DNA from: Saccharopolyspora indica | GTDB taxonomy: Bacteria > Actinomycetota > Actinomycetes > Mycobacteriales > Pseudonocardiaceae | DNA: 50,464 bases | Reading direction: 5' to 3' | Assembly (NCBI RefSeq): GCF_027853965.1 | Contig: NZ_JAQGLB010000036.1 | Coordinates: forward strand, 1 to 50,464 | Shown: positions 22,363-31,158 of the stretch, piece after piece | Layout of the letters: each line of letters begins with the position of its first letter | How positions within the stretch are numbered: position 1 is the first letter of the stretch | Position numbers and translations under genes: made by a program | The notes under the pieces: generated by a model | Told to the model about the DNA's origin: nothing | Database searches by the model: none | What the model saw: only the letters and a program-made list of their open reading frames with translations

Positions 22363-25257
22363 TCAAGAGCTCGTGTCGAGCGCTCGACGAAGCAGCTGGG
22401 CGAGGTGGAGCCCCTGCTTCTGAACCGGGCCGTGTCCGGTCTCGTCGGCCAGTCCTTCGCGGATCTGCGTGCGGCAGGAGAAGCCGTCGGCGAGCACGAC
22501 GGCCTCCGCGTCGAGCTCGCGGATGCGGGGGAGCAGTTCCCGCTCGGCGAGCCGGCGGGAGAGATCGGCGTGACCGGGTTCGAACCCCCAGTTGCCCGCC
22601 AGACCGCAGCAACCGGTCTCGATCCGGGACTCCTCGACGCCCAGCCGGGCCAGCGCCGTCCCGGTGCCTCCGTGGCCGCGGCGGGAGCGCTCGTGGCAGT
22701 GGACCTGGGAGAGCGCCGGTACCGGCAGTTCCCCGAAGGGCCAGTCCGCGTCGTCGACGTGCCGGGCGACGATGTCGCCGAGCGTGACGACCTGCTCGGC
22801 CAGCCGGTGCGAGCGCGGGTCGGCGGCGAGGAGCTCGGGGGCCTCTTCGGTGAGCATCGACGCGCACGACGGTTCGAGGACGACGACGGGGGTGCGGCCG
22901 TCGATCCACGCGTCGAGCGACTTCAGGGTGCGGGCGAGGACCTGCCGCGTTCGCCCGAGCTGGCCGGTCGAGTGCCAGGTCAACCCGCAGCAGAGGAACC
23001 CGCTGGGAACGATCACGTCGTAGCCGAGCGCGGTGAGGACGGCGTGGGCGTCGGCGGCCACGTTCGCGTCCAGGTGGTTGGTGAAGCTGTCCGGCCAGAG
23101 CACCACGGGCCCGCGGGAGGTGCGCCCGGCGGCCCGTTCGGAGCGGAAGCGCCGCGACTTCGACAGGGCCTGGAAGCTGCGCGGGGAGAAGCGGATCATC
23201 GAACGGCCGGCATCGACTCCGCCGAGCCGCATGACGGCCTTCGCCACGGGGCGCAGCGACAGGACGGCGTTGACCGCCCGTGCGGCGCCGGGGACGAGGT
23301 GCAGGATCCTGCTGGTGAGGGGCAGCCAGCCCATCGAGTAGTGGGCCATGGGCCGCCGCCGGTCCGCGTAGTGCCGGTGGAGGAATTCCGACTTGTAGGT
23401 GGCCATGTCGACGTTGACGGGGCACTCGGAGGCGCATGCCCGGCACGAGAGGCACAGGTCGAGCGCATCCTTGACGTCCTCCGAGCTGGTGCCCTCCGGG
23501 TAGAGGTCGCCGCGGAACATCTCGGAGAGGATGCGGGCCCGGCCGCGAGTGCTGTGCACCTCGTCGCGGGTGATCTGGAAGGAGGGGCACATCGCCCCTT
23601 CGTCCGAGCGGCAGGCGCCAACGCCCACGCACCGGTTCACGGCGTTGACGAGCGAGCCCCGGTCCTGGCTGAGCGCGTGCACCGGGATGAACTCCCCGCT
23701 GCGCTGCCCCGGCGCCGGGCGGATGCCGGTGTCGAGGGCATCGGGGTCGACGAGCACGCCGGGGTTGAGGACGCGGTCCGGGTCGAAGGTCGCTTTGAAC
23801 GCGGCGAAGGCCGCGAGCACCTGCGGCGGGTACATCTGCGGCAGCAGAGCGGAGCGGGCCCGGCCGTCGCCGTGCTCGCCGGAGAGCGAACCGCCGTGGG
23901 CCGCGACGGTGTCGGCGGCATCGGACATGAAGGCCCGGAAGACGTCGAGCCCGTCCTCGGTGCCGAGGTCGAAGGAGATGCGGATGTGGACGCAGCCCTC
24001 GCCGAAGTGCCCGAACGGGATGCCCCGCAGGCCGTGCCGGTCCAGCAGCGCGTAGAGATCGCGGAGGTAGTCGGCGAGCTGCTCGGGCGGCACGGCGGAG
24101 TCCTCCCAGTTCGGCCACGCCTCGCCGCCGTCGGGCAGCCGGGTGACCAGACCCGCCGCGGATTCCCGGATCCGCCAGAGCTCGCGCATCTCGGCCGGGT
24201 CGGCGACGACGACGGAGTCCACGGTGCGGTGCTGGGAATCGAACTCGGCCACGAGTTCCTCGGCGCGCATCCGGGCGTCTTCGGCCGTCTCGCCGGTGGT
24301 CTCGCAGTAGAGCCAGCCGCCGGCCGGGCGCGGATCGCCGACACCGCCGGGGAGGATGTCACCGGCATCGCGCCCCTGGCTGATCCGCAGCACGTCGAGG
24401 AGATCTCCGCCCATGCCCTCGGAGGTCACCACACCGGCCCGCCGGGTCAGCGGCGCGGCTGCGGCGGCGTCGAAGACGGAGGGGAAGGCCAGGACCGCCA
24501 AGGCGGTGGCCTCGGGCACGGGAACGAGCCGGACGACGGCCTCGACGATGATGCCCAGGGTTCCCTCGGAACCGGCGAAGGCCTTGGCCGTGTCGAAGCC
24601 GTTCTCCGGGAGCAGGTGGTGCAGCCCGTATCCGGAGACCTGCCGGGGGAACCGCCCCAGGGCGGTGCGCAGCAGCGCGAGGTTCTCCTCCCGCAAGCGC
24701 AGGAGAGCCCGGTCGAGTTCGGGATCGCTCGTCCCGCCCCGCTGCAGCGTGACCAGCTCGCCGTCGGCGCGCATGACGGTGAGCTCGACGACGTTGTCCG
24801 CGGCGGTTCCCCAGGCCAGGGAGTGGGATCCGCAGGCGTTGTTGGCGATCATGCCGCCGACGGTGCACCGGCTGTGGGTCGACGGGTCCGGACCGTAGGT
24901 GAGGCCGTAGGGCGCCGCCGCCTCGCGCAGGGTGTCGCAGACGACACCGGGTTCGATCCGGGCGGTGCGCGCATCGGGATCGATCTCGAGGACGCGGTTG
25001 AAGTGCCGGGAAGTGTCGATGATCAGACCCTCGCCGATCCCGTTGCCCGCCACCGAGGTGCCGCCGCCGCGCACGGTGACCGGCCAGCCCTCCTCCCGGG
25101 CGATGCGCACCCCGGCCTGAATCTCCGCCCGGCTCCGGGGTTCGAGGACGGCCCGGGGAACGCGGCGGAAGATCGAGGCGTCGGAAACGTAGGCGCCCAG
25201 CGCAGCGCGATCGGTGCGCAAGCGCGCGCGGATGTCCTCGGTGGACGCTGCCGTCAC
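22363..25257 (-). CDS. FAD-linked oxidase / Fe-S fusion, D-2-hydroxyacid dehydrogenase type
   Basis: 964 residues. The N-terminal FAD-binding domain (about 35-220) has PVTVRGGGTSVAGNGIGEG and STHSRCTVGGMIANNACGSH; a GlcD-type FAD oxidase C domain (about 230-510) has AFPSVFDAAA and GHFGEGCVHIRIS. Two ferredoxin-like clusters follow: CVGVGACRSDEGAMCPSF near 543 and CLSCRACASECPV near 600. Two CCG domains then carry FLCCGLTWHS near 755 and TGCCGLAGNW near 880. Such fusions oxidise D-2-hydroxy acids (D-lactate, D-2-hydroxyglutarate, glycolate) and pass electrons to quinone. It leads an operon with the permease, and a palindromic operator lies 106 bp upstream. The true substrate is unknown. Confidence 0.9.
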   Translation of the reverse strand: MTAASTEDIRARLRTDRAALGAYVSDASIFRRVPRAVLEPRSRAEIQAGVRIAREEGWPVTVRGGGTSVAGNGIGEGLIIDTSRHFNRVLEIDPDARTARIEPGVVCDTLREAAAPYGLTYGPDPSTHSRCTVGGMIANNACGSHSLAWGTAADNVVELTVMRADGELVTLQRGGTSDPELDRALLRLREENLALLRTALGRFPRQVSGYGLHHLLPENGFDTAKAFAGSEGTLGIIVEAVVRLVPVPEATALAVLAFPSVFDAAAAAPLTRRAGVVTSEGMGGDLLDVLRISQGRDAGDILPGGVGDPRPAGGWLYCETTGETAEDARMRAEELVAEFDSQHRTVDSVVVADPAEMRELWRIRESAAGLVTRLPDGGEAWPNWEDSAVPPEQLADYLRDLYALLDRHGLRGIPFGHFGEGCVHIRISFDLGTEDGLDVFRAFMSDAADTVAAHGGSLSGEHGDGRARSALLPQMYPPQVLAAFAAFKATFDPDRVLNPGVLVDPDALDTGIRPAPGQRSGEFIPVHALSQDRGSLVNAVNRCVGVGACRSDEGAMCPSFQITRDEVHSTRGRARILSEMFRGDLYPEGTSSEDVKDALDLCLSCRACASECPVNVDMATYKSEFLHRHYADRRRPMAHYSMGWLPLTSRILHLVPGAARAVNAVLSLRPVAKAVMRLGGVDAGRSMIRFSPRSFQALSKSRRFRSERAAGRTSRGPVVLWPDSFTNHLDANVAADAHAVLTALGYDVIVPSGFLCCGLTWHSTGQLGRTRQVLARTLKSLDAWIDGRTPVVVLEPSCASMLTEEAPELLAADPRSHRLAEQVVTLGDIVARHVDDADWPFGELPVPALSQVHCHERSRRGHGGTGTALARLGVEESRIETGCCGLAGNWGFEPGHADLSRRLAERELLPRIRELDAEAVVLADGFSCRTQIREGLADETGHGPVQKQGLHLAQLLRRALDTSS

Positions 25258-25362
25258 CGTGCTCTCCCTTCAGGTGGTCGGCGGTGACGACCTGCCGCCG
25301 CAGGCGGACCTGCGCGGGTGGCGCCCGACTCGAATCGTGGGGGAAGTCACCGACCGCAGGAC

Positions 25363-25376
25363 AGTAACATGTTACT
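25363..25376. promoter_or_regulatory. Palindromic operator upstream of the hydroxyacid dehydrogenase
   Basis: AGTAACATGTTACT, a perfect 14-bp palindrome centred on AAC-AT-GTT, 106 bp before the start at 25257. Two related palindromes precede the GMC gene (26802, 26901), suggesting one regulator, possibly the GntR protein at 19950. Confidence 0.6.
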
Positions 25377-25703
25377 CACGGAGGCTGGCAACCGTCCGCT
25401 CCGCGGTTCTTGCCGGGCCGGTGCCAGGAGGGGGTGGGATCGGCACCCGCCAGGACGGCGAGAGTTGATCGACGCGTGCGCGCGGATCGACGAGCTTCTC
25501 CTGTTGCCGCGAGATTCGATCGTCCACAGTGTTCGGCCACTGTGGCATCAGCGCGGCGCGATCCCGTTGCTGCTGCGCCCGACGGCGCTCAGGCGTGCGG
25601 CGGGCCGGAATTCCGGCCAGGTGGAAGCCGTCGGCGGTGAGGCGCCGAGGGGTGGCGACCAGGTCGAGGGCGGCGTCGAATCCCGGGGGGCCAGCAGTGG
25701 TGT

Positions 25704-25755
25704 GGAACAGATCTTGACTTCGTTCCGAAGCCGAAACACACTACCGATCTGTTCC
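25704..25755 (+). promoter_or_regulatory. Promoter of the lactonase gene framed by inverted repeats
   Basis: GGAACAGATC at 25704-25713 is mirrored by GATCTGTTCC at 25746-25755, and TTGACT (25714-25719) begins immediately after the left arm, a likely -35 with the -10 near 25737-25743. Regulator binding at the arms would bracket RNA polymerase. The lactonase gene starts 52 bp downstream. Confidence 0.55.
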
Positions 25756-25807
25756 GGCGTGTGGCGCAGGTAACACGACCCACTCACATGTCCAGGAGGT
25801 ATCCGCG

Positions 25808-26779
25808 ATGGCGGAAGTCCGCACCGTGCGCGGCCCGGTTCCGGTCGACCGGCTCGGGATCACGCTCATGCACGAGCACGTTTTCGTCCTCGGCGCGGAG
25901 ATCCGGCAGAACTACCCCGACTACCCGGACCGCTGGGACGAGGACGCGAGGATCGCCGACGCGGTCGAGAAGCTGCGGCAGTGCAAGGCGCGCGGGGTGG
26001 ACACCATCGTCGACCCGACCGTGATCGGGCTCGGCCGCTACCTCCCGCGCATCCAGCGCATCAACGAGCAGGTCGACATCAACATCGTGGTGGCGACCGG
26101 TGTCTACACCTACGACGAGGTGCCGATCCAGTTCCACCACACCGGCCCGGGCCTGCTGTTCGACGGCCCCGAACCGATGGTCGAGCTGTTCGTCGAGGAC
26201 ATCCGCGAGGGGATCGCCGGCACCGGGGTCAGGGCGGCGTTCCTCAAGTGCGCCATCGATGAGCGCGGCCTGACCCCGGGCGTGGAGCGCGTGCTGCGCG
26301 CGGTCGCGCAAGCCCACGTCGAAACCGGTGCGCCGATCACCGTGCACACCAGCGTGCACAACCGGTCCGGGCTGATCGCGCAGAAGGTGCTCGCCGAGGA
26401 GGGCGCCGACCTGACCAAGGTCGTCATCGGCCACTCGGGCGACAGCACCGACCTGGACTACCTGCGCGAGATCGCCGACGCCGGTTCCTACCTCGGGATG
26501 GACCGGTTCGGGCTCGACGTCCTGCTGCCGTTCGAGGCGCGGGTCGGGACCGTGGTCGAACTCGCGCGGCAGGGCTACGCGGAGAAGATGGTGCTCTCGC
26601 ACGACGCCTCGTGCTTCATCGACTGGTTCCCCGAGCAGGCCAGGACCGCGGCTCTCCCGAACTGGATCTACACCCACATCAGCGACGACGTGCTGCCCGC
26701 CCTGCGGGAGCGCGGAGTCACCGAGGAGCAGATCACCGCGATGCTGGTGGAGAACCCGCGCCGCTACTTCTCGGCTTGA
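25808..26779 (+). CDS. Phosphotriesterase-like lactonase (PLL/PTE family)
   Basis: 323 residues; start ATG with CCAGGAGG upstream. A TIM-barrel binuclear metal hydrolase with all ligands present: His22 and His24 (LMHEHVF), carboxylated Lys147 (AFLKCAID), His180 (TVHTSVHN), His209 (IGHSGDS) and Asp266 (SHDASC). Length and spacing match lactonases such as SsoPox and mycobacterial PPH, which open acyl-homoserine and other lactones and show side activity on organophosphates. The neighbours (GMC oxidoreductase, hydroxyacid dehydrogenase, acid permease) suggest it hydrolyses a lactone made during catabolism, but quorum-signal hydrolysis is also possible. Confidence 0.9.
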   Translation: MAEVRTVRGPVPVDRLGITLMHEHVFVLGAEIRQNYPDYPDRWDEDARIADAVEKLRQCKARGVDTIVDPTVIGLGRYLPRIQRINEQVDINIVVATGVYTYDEVPIQFHHTGPGLLFDGPEPMVELFVEDIREGIAGTGVRAAFLKCAIDERGLTPGVERVLRAVAQAHVETGAPITVHTSVHNRSGLIAQKVLAEEGADLTKVVIGHSGDSTDLDYLREIADAGSYLGMDRFGLDVLLPFEARVGTVVELARQGYAEKMVLSHDASCFIDWFPEQARTAALPNWIYTHISDDVLPALRERGVTEEQITAMLVENPRRYFSA

Positions 26780-26801
26780 CGCCCACCTGCGTCACTCGGT
26801 T

Positions 26802-26817
26802 GCAGAACATGTTCTGC
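26802..26817. promoter_or_regulatory. Palindromic operator between lactonase and GMC genes, site 1
   Basis: GCAGAACATGTTCTGC, perfect 16-bp palindrome, 23 bp after the lactonase stop and 158 bp before the GMC start. Shares the AAC-AT-GTT centre with 25363-25376. Confidence 0.6.
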
Positions 26818-26900
26818 GGTTGGGTGCCGATGAGGTCCAGTTCTGCGCGATGTAGTTGGTGCTGCGGGTGGTTGCCGCGATGCGTGTATGGACAAGCAGA

Positions 26901-26914
26901 TAGAACGTGTTCTA
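26901..26914. promoter_or_regulatory. Palindromic operator before the GMC gene, site 2
   Basis: TAGAAC-gt-GTTCTA, perfect 6-bp arms around two central bases, 61 bp before the GMC start and 98 bp (centre to centre) from the site at 26802, so cooperative or looped binding is possible. Confidence 0.6.
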
Positions 26915-26974
26915 ACCTGGCTCGACGCTCGATCTGCTTCTGTACAAGGTCTGCTTGCGGTGAAAGGCATCGGG

Positions 26975-28585
26975 ATGGCTGAGGCTGATTACGTCGTTGT
27001 GGGCGCGGGCAGCGCCGGGTGCGCCGTGGCGCGACGGCTCGCCGAGCGGGGATCCAGCGTCGTCCTGGTCGAAGCCGGGGCGCGGGACGACCGGGGGCCG
27101 CTGAAGAGCCTGCTGAGCATCCCGGGCGCCATCGCGGTGGTGCACTCCACGCCGCAACTGAAGAAGTTCTTCGACTGGGGCTACAAATCGGTTCCGCAGG
27201 AGCACGCGGCCAACCGCAAGATCCCCCAGACCCGCGGCAAGGTGCTGGGCGGATCCAGCTCGGTCAACGGCATGCTCTTCGTCCGGGGCAACCGCGAGAA
27301 CTACGACGACTGGGCCGACGACGGCTGCAAGGGCTGGTCGTACGACGACGTCCTGCCCGCGTTCAAGCGCCTGGAGCACTGGGAGGGCGGTGCGAACGAC
27401 TTCCGCGGGTCGGGCGGTCCGATCCGGGTCCGGAAGCAGGGCGGGCTGACCGAGGCCGCACAGGGCTTCATGGACGCGGCTACGAGCCGCCTCGGCGTGC
27501 CGATGCTCGACGACTACAACGCCGAAGCCCAGGAGGGCATCGCGGCCATCCAGCTCAGCGCCGATCCCGGTGTGCGGTACTCCTCCTCGAAGGGATACCT
27601 CCACAGCGGTTCGGTGGACTCGCTGACCGTCCTCACCGATGCCACCGTCTCCAAGGTGGTGCTGAACGGTTCGCGCGCCACGGGTGTCGAGGTCATCGGC
27701 AAGAACGGCAGCCGGCGGGTCATCCGGGCGGGGCGCGAGGTCGTCCTGTCCGCCGGGGCCTTCGGCTCCCCGCAGCTGCTCATGCTCTCCGGCATCGGCC
27801 CGGCGGAGCACCTGCGCGAGCACGGCATCGAGGTGCGCGCCGACCTGCCGGTCGGGGACAACCTCCACGACCACCTCTTCGTGCCGGTGTCGTTCCGGAT
27901 GGACTCGGCCCTGCGCAGGCCGACGCCGACCTACTTCGCGCGCGGCCTCGCCAGGGAGTGGTTCCGCCCCGGCTCGGGCTGGGCGGGCGGCTCGCAGTTC
28001 GAGGCGACGGGCTTCGTGCGCACCTCGCACGCCGGCTCGATCCCGAACCTCCAGCTGCTGAGCCTGTACTGGGTCTACCCGATCCCGAACCAGGACTCCG
28101 ACAAGGCGGTGCGACCGCCTTCGACCAAGCCCGGGCAGAGCGTCTTCCCGGCGCTGATCTACCCGGAGAGCCGCGGCACCGTCCGGCTGGCCAGCGCGGA
28201 CCCGCTGGCCGCGCCGCTGATCGACCCCGCGTACCTGAAGTCCGGCAAGGACGCCGACGTGCTCCTCGAAGGCATCAAGATGGTGCGCGAGGTGATGGAC
28301 GGCGTCGGCGACAACGAGGGCGAGATCGGGCCGGGGCAGCAGTACTCGGACGAGAAGGAGCTGCGCCGGATCCTCCCGGACTACGTGCACAGCGTCTACC
28401 ACCCGGTCGGGACCTGCCGGATGGGCGCGGACGAACGAGCGGTGGTCGGGCCGGACCTCAAGGTCCTCGGCATCGACGGCCTCCGCGTCGCGGACGCCTC
28501 GGTGATGCCCTCCATCATCGGCGGCAACACCAACGCCCCCTCGATCATGATCGGCGAGCGCTGCGCGGACCTGATCCAGAGCTGA
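26975..28585 (+). CDS. GMC-family FAD oxidoreductase (choline/alcohol dehydrogenase type)
   Basis: 536 residues from the ATG at 26975; an earlier ATG at 26888 would place an operator inside the coding region. The N-terminal ADP-binding fold DYVVVGAGSAGCAVARRLAE and GMC signature GKVLGGSSSVNGMLFVRG are clear; signature 2 is AGAFGSPQLLMLSGIGP. The active-site pair is His476 (YHPVGTCRMG) and Asn518/Asn520 (GGNTNAPS). Such enzymes oxidise primary or secondary alcohols or sugars to aldehydes, ketones or lactones. Two AAC-GTT palindromes precede it. Together with the adjacent lactonase it could perform consecutive steps, with the lactone passed to hydrolysis and then to the FAD/Fe-S dehydrogenase. 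Confidence 0.92.
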   Translation: MAEADYVVVGAGSAGCAVARRLAERGSSVVLVEAGARDDRGPLKSLLSIPGAIAVVHSTPQLKKFFDWGYKSVPQEHAANRKIPQTRGKVLGGSSSVNGMLFVRGNRENYDDWADDGCKGWSYDDVLPAFKRLEHWEGGANDFRGSGGPIRVRKQGGLTEAAQGFMDAATSRLGVPMLDDYNAEAQEGIAAIQLSADPGVRYSSSKGYLHSGSVDSLTVLTDATVSKVVLNGSRATGVEVIGKNGSRRVIRAGREVVLSAGAFGSPQLLMLSGIGPAEHLREHGIEVRADLPVGDNLHDHLFVPVSFRMDSALRRPTPTYFARGLAREWFRPGSGWAGGSQFEATGFVRTSHAGSIPNLQLLSLYWVYPIPNQDSDKAVRPPSTKPGQSVFPALIYPESRGTVRLASADPLAAPLIDPAYLKSGKDADVLLEGIKMVREVMDGVGDNEGEIGPGQQYSDEKELRRILPDYVHSVYHPVGTCRMGADERAVVGPDLKVLGIDGLRVADASVMPSIIGGNTNAPSIMIGERCADLIQS

Positions 28586-28609
28586 CCCGGCGCGGGAGGC
28601 GAGCGGCGG

Positions 28610-29161
28610 TCAGGAGAGGACGTTGCGGACGAACGTGGTGGTGGTCTCGGCGCTGTTGACGTAGGCGTAGTGCTGGGCGCTGGAGTAGATGGCGTAGTCG
28701 CCTTCGGCGACGTGGGCCGGGCCTTCGTCGCGTTCGATCAGCAGGCGGCCGCGCGTCACGTAGACCATCTCGTGCCACCCGTCGGGATCCGGCTCGGCGT
28801 CGTAGCGGTCGCCGGGCGCGAGGCTCCAGGTCCACAGCTGGGCCTCGTTGCGCGCCGGGGCGCTGCCGAGCAGCACCGCCCGGCTCTCCGGGTGGCTGCC
28901 GCGCCAGGCGGTCGCGTCGATCCGGTCGGTCGGAGCGGCGGGCGGGGTCACCAGCTCGACGAACGTCGCGCCCAGGGCGTCGGCGAGCTTGTCCAGGCCG
29001 GACAGGCTGATGTTGGACTCGCCCGCTTCCAGGTTGATGATCGTCCGCCGGCTCACGCCCGATGCGGTGGCGAGCGCGGCCTGGCTCAGGCCCGTCGAGC
29101 GGCGCAGACGGCGCAGGTTCTCCCCGACGTGCACCAGGACGTCCGGACGCGACTCTTGCAT
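28610..29161 (-). CDS. XRE-cupin transcriptional regulator
   Basis: 183 residues. Helix-turn-helix at about 11-65: LRRLRRSTGLSQAALATASG followed by RRTIINLEAGESNISLSGLD. A C-terminal cupin barrel (about 105-180) has PDGWHEMVYVTRGRLLIERD and EGDYAIYSSAQHYAYVN. This XRE-cupin class binds small ligands in the barrel. The ATG at 29161 sits 7 bases after TAAAAT, a -10 box, so the message is probably leaderless. It is divergent from the EamA exporter gene by only 31 bp and presumably controls it; both are next to the catabolic island. Confidence 0.9.
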   Translation of the reverse strand: MQESRPDVLVHVGENLRRLRRSTGLSQAALATASGVSRRTIINLEAGESNISLSGLDKLADALGATFVELVTPPAAPTDRIDATAWRGSHPESRAVLLGSAPARNEAQLWTWSLAPGDRYDAEPDPDGWHEMVYVTRGRLLIERDEGPAHVAEGDYAIYSSAQHYAYVNSAETTTTFVRNVLS

Positions 29162-29202
29162 GTGCAGGATTTTACACATACCGTTGTGCAATATGCTGCA
29201 CA
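29161..29202. promoter_or_regulatory. Compact divergent leaderless promoters with TGTGCA boxes
   Basis: TGTGCA at 29161-29166 and 29185-29190 and its complement TGCACA at 29197-29202. The latter two form a dyad covering the EamA start; the first covers the XRE start. Minus-strand -10 TAAAAT at 29174-29169 and plus-strand -10-like TACCGT at 29179-29184 both place transcription starts at or next to the ATGs. Confidence 0.6.
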
Positions 29203-30143
29203 TTTCCTCGCGGTTCTCGGTGCTGAGCAAGCACGAGTCGGCGCTGGTCGGCATCACCGCGATCTGGGGAGCGACCTTCCTGATCATCCACATCGCGATG
29301 AACCACAGCGGGCCGCTGTTCTTCGTCGGGGTGCGCTTCCTGACCGCCGGGTTGATCGGGCTGGTGGTGTTCCGGCGCGCCCTGGCGGGGCTGACCCGGC
29401 GCGACCTGGGTGCGGGGAGCGCGATCGGGGTGACGATCTTCCTCGGGTACGGGTTGCAGACCTGGGGGCTGCAGTCGATCAGCAGCAGCACCTCGGCGTT
29501 CATCTCCGCGCTGTACGTGCCGATGGTGCCGCTGCTGCAGTGGGTCGTGCTGCGCAGAGCACCGCGGCCGATGACGTGGGCCGGTGTCGCGCTCGCCTTC
29601 ACCGGCCTGGTGCTGCTGGCCGGGCCGGGTGCGGCCGGTATCTCCCTGAGCGCCGGTGAGTTCGCCACGCTCATCAGCGCGCTCGCCATCGCCGGGGAGA
29701 TCATCCTGATCGGGCTGTTCGCCGGGAAGGCCGACCTCGGCAGGGTCACCGTCGTGCAGCTGTTCGTCGGCGGTGGGCTGTCCCTGCTGATGATGCCGGT
29801 CGTCGGCGAGCCGGTCCCGGCGTTCTCGTGGGTCTGGCTCACCGCTGCGGTCGGCCTCGGCGCCGCGAGCTACCTGATCCAGCTCACCATGAACTGGGCG
29901 CAGCGCACCGTCTCCCCGACGCGGGCGACGATCATCTACGCCGGTGAACCGGTCTGGGGAGGTGTCATCGGGCGCCTCGCCGGTGACCGCCTGCCCGGCC
30001 TCGCGCTCCTCGGCGCTGTCTTGATCGTCGTCGGAGTGCTCGTCAGCGAGTTGAAACCCCGGAGCCGCCGGGATCGCGTGGCGGCTCCCGGCGGCGCGGA
30101 GCTCCTCTCCGGCGGGGAGGACTCCGGTGCCCGCTCGCGTTGA
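29193..30143 (+). CDS. EamA/DMT-family transporter
   Basis: 316 residues with ten hydrophobic helices in two EamA repeats: WGATFLIIHIAMNHSGPLFF, ISSSTSAFISALYVPMVPLL and, in the second half, LIQLTMNWAQRTVSPTRATI and IYAGEPVWGGVIGRLAGDRL. These drug/metabolite transporters export amino acids, metabolites or drugs; substrate not readable. The ATG at 29193 leaves a 31-bp divergent promoter and is probably leaderless. The C-terminus (RDRVAAPGGAELLSGGEDSG) is a loose cytoplasmic tail. It abuts the convergent NmrA-like gene with no gap. Confidence 0.9.
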   Translation: MLHISSRFSVLSKHESALVGITAIWGATFLIIHIAMNHSGPLFFVGVRFLTAGLIGLVVFRRALAGLTRRDLGAGSAIGVTIFLGYGLQTWGLQSISSSTSAFISALYVPMVPLLQWVVLRRAPRPMTWAGVALAFTGLVLLAGPGAAGISLSAGEFATLISALAIAGEIILIGLFAGKADLGRVTVVQLFVGGGLSLLMMPVVGEPVPAFSWVWLTAAVGLGAASYLIQLTMNWAQRTVSPTRATIIYAGEPVWGGVIGRLAGDRLPGLALLGAVLIVVGVLVSELKPRSRRDRVAAPGGAELLSGGEDSGARSR

Positions 30144-31007
30144 TCAATCCGCCCGCTCGCCGGGGAGGAACGCGGCGTAGTCGCGGGCGAAGTCGGTGAC
30201 GTCGCGGGCGGGGTGTCCGGTGAGGTCCGCGACGGACGGGTGCACCTCGGCGGCTTCGCCCCGGGCGTAGTGGGCGTAGTCCTCGACGAGGCCGTCGAGC
30301 TGCCACTGCGGGAGGACGCCCGCCAGCGCCGCGGTGAACTGGTCGGCAGGTGCGTCGCGGAAGGCGATGGTCCGTCCGGTGGCGGCGGAGAGCGCGTCGG
30401 CGATCTGGGCGTGGGTGACGGCGCGCGGGCCGGTCAACGTGTAGGTGCGGCCGGTGTGCCCCGCGTTCGTCAGCACGGCTGCGGCGCTTTCGGCGATGTC
30501 CCTGGTGTCGATGGCGCTGATGGCGGCGTCGCCGATGGGGGCGGCGAACCAGCCCTGCGCCATGGTGCCCGCGAAGCCGAGCAACGCCTGCAGGTAGAGG
30601 TTGGGGCGCAGCACGGTGTGGTCGAGCCCGAGCCCCTGCACGTGCGCTTCGACTTCGGCGTGCCAGCGCAGGAATCGCACCGGCGAGTCGGTGCGGGCCG
30701 CGTACTGGGAGAGCAGCACGAGCCGGTGCACGCCCGCGTCCCGGGCGAGGTCGGCGAACCGGATCTGGAGCGCGGCGGCGTCGGGAGCCGACGGGCTGTT
30801 GAGGAAGGCCGCGTCGACACCTGTCAGGGCTGCGGTGACCGATGCCGGGTCCTGCAGGTCGGCGACGACGTTCTCGACACCGGCGATCGCGCGGCCGGGA
30901 TCGCGGGTCATGGCGCGGACGGTGGCGCCGCGGGCTCGCAGGGCGGGGACCAGCGCGGATCCGACGGTTCCGGTCGCGCCGGTCACGAGCACGGTGGGGG
31001 CGTTCAT
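30144..31007 (-). CDS. NmrA-like NAD(P)H-binding protein
   Basis: 287 residues. The Rossmann glycine motif VTGATGTVGSAL is at residues 8-19, and TVRAMTRDPGRAI gives the second strand with Arg residues that favour NADP(H). The atypical SDR layout, with RLVLLSQYAARTD and later LDHTVLRPNLYLQ, places it with NmrA/HSCARG proteins and quinone oxidoreductase 2-like enzymes, which either sense the NADP(H) ratio or reduce quinones. It is divergent from the LuxR-family gene at 31159; no conserved operator stands out in the 151-bp gap. Confidence 0.88.
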   Translation of the reverse strand: MNAPTVLVTGATGTVGSALVPALRARGATVRAMTRDPGRAIAGVENVVADLQDPASVTAALTGVDAAFLNSPSAPDAAALQIRFADLARDAGVHRLVLLSQYAARTDSPVRFLRWHAEVEAHVQGLGLDHTVLRPNLYLQALLGFAGTMAQGWFAAPIGDAAISAIDTRDIAESAAAVLTNAGHTGRTYTLTGPRAVTHAQIADALSAATGRTIAFRDAPADQFTAALAGVLPQWQLDGLVEDYAHYARGEAAEVHPSVADLTGHPARDVTDFARDYAAFLPGERAD

Positions 31008-31158
31008 GGGTGGACCTCTCTGCTGCGTGCTGGAGAACCCGCGGGTGGGTTCGTGCCTGGATGATCGCCTCGGCGCACGCCCGCTCGCGTCGGTGACGAT
31101 CGCCTACTTCCGCTGGCCCGCGGCGCGCTAGGTGTGGCGCGGGTGACAGCATCTCCGC

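Larger units (their letters stand above)
25258..25807. promoter_or_regulatory. Divergent control region, hydroxyacid dehydrogenase / lactonase
   Basis: 550 bp with no convincing gene. It contains the palindrome AGTAACATGTTACT at 25363-25376, a hairpin CCACAGTG-ttcggc-CACTGTGG at 25524-25545, and a promoter framed by a 10-bp inverted repeat at 25704-25755. The segment 25560-25700 has codon-like G+C periodicity on the minus strand but no start, no complete domain and no match I recognise; it may be a gene remnant. Confidence 0.5.

Noticed and set aside
21424..25287. Very long plus-strand open frame opposite the FAD/Fe-S dehydrogenase and permease genes
   Set aside because: Rich in Arg, Gly, Ala, Asp and His with no domain; it mirrors the codon bias of the real minus-strand genes.
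25464..25790. Possible coding sequence in either direction before the lactonase gene
   Set aside because: No credible start or domain; at most a gene remnant.
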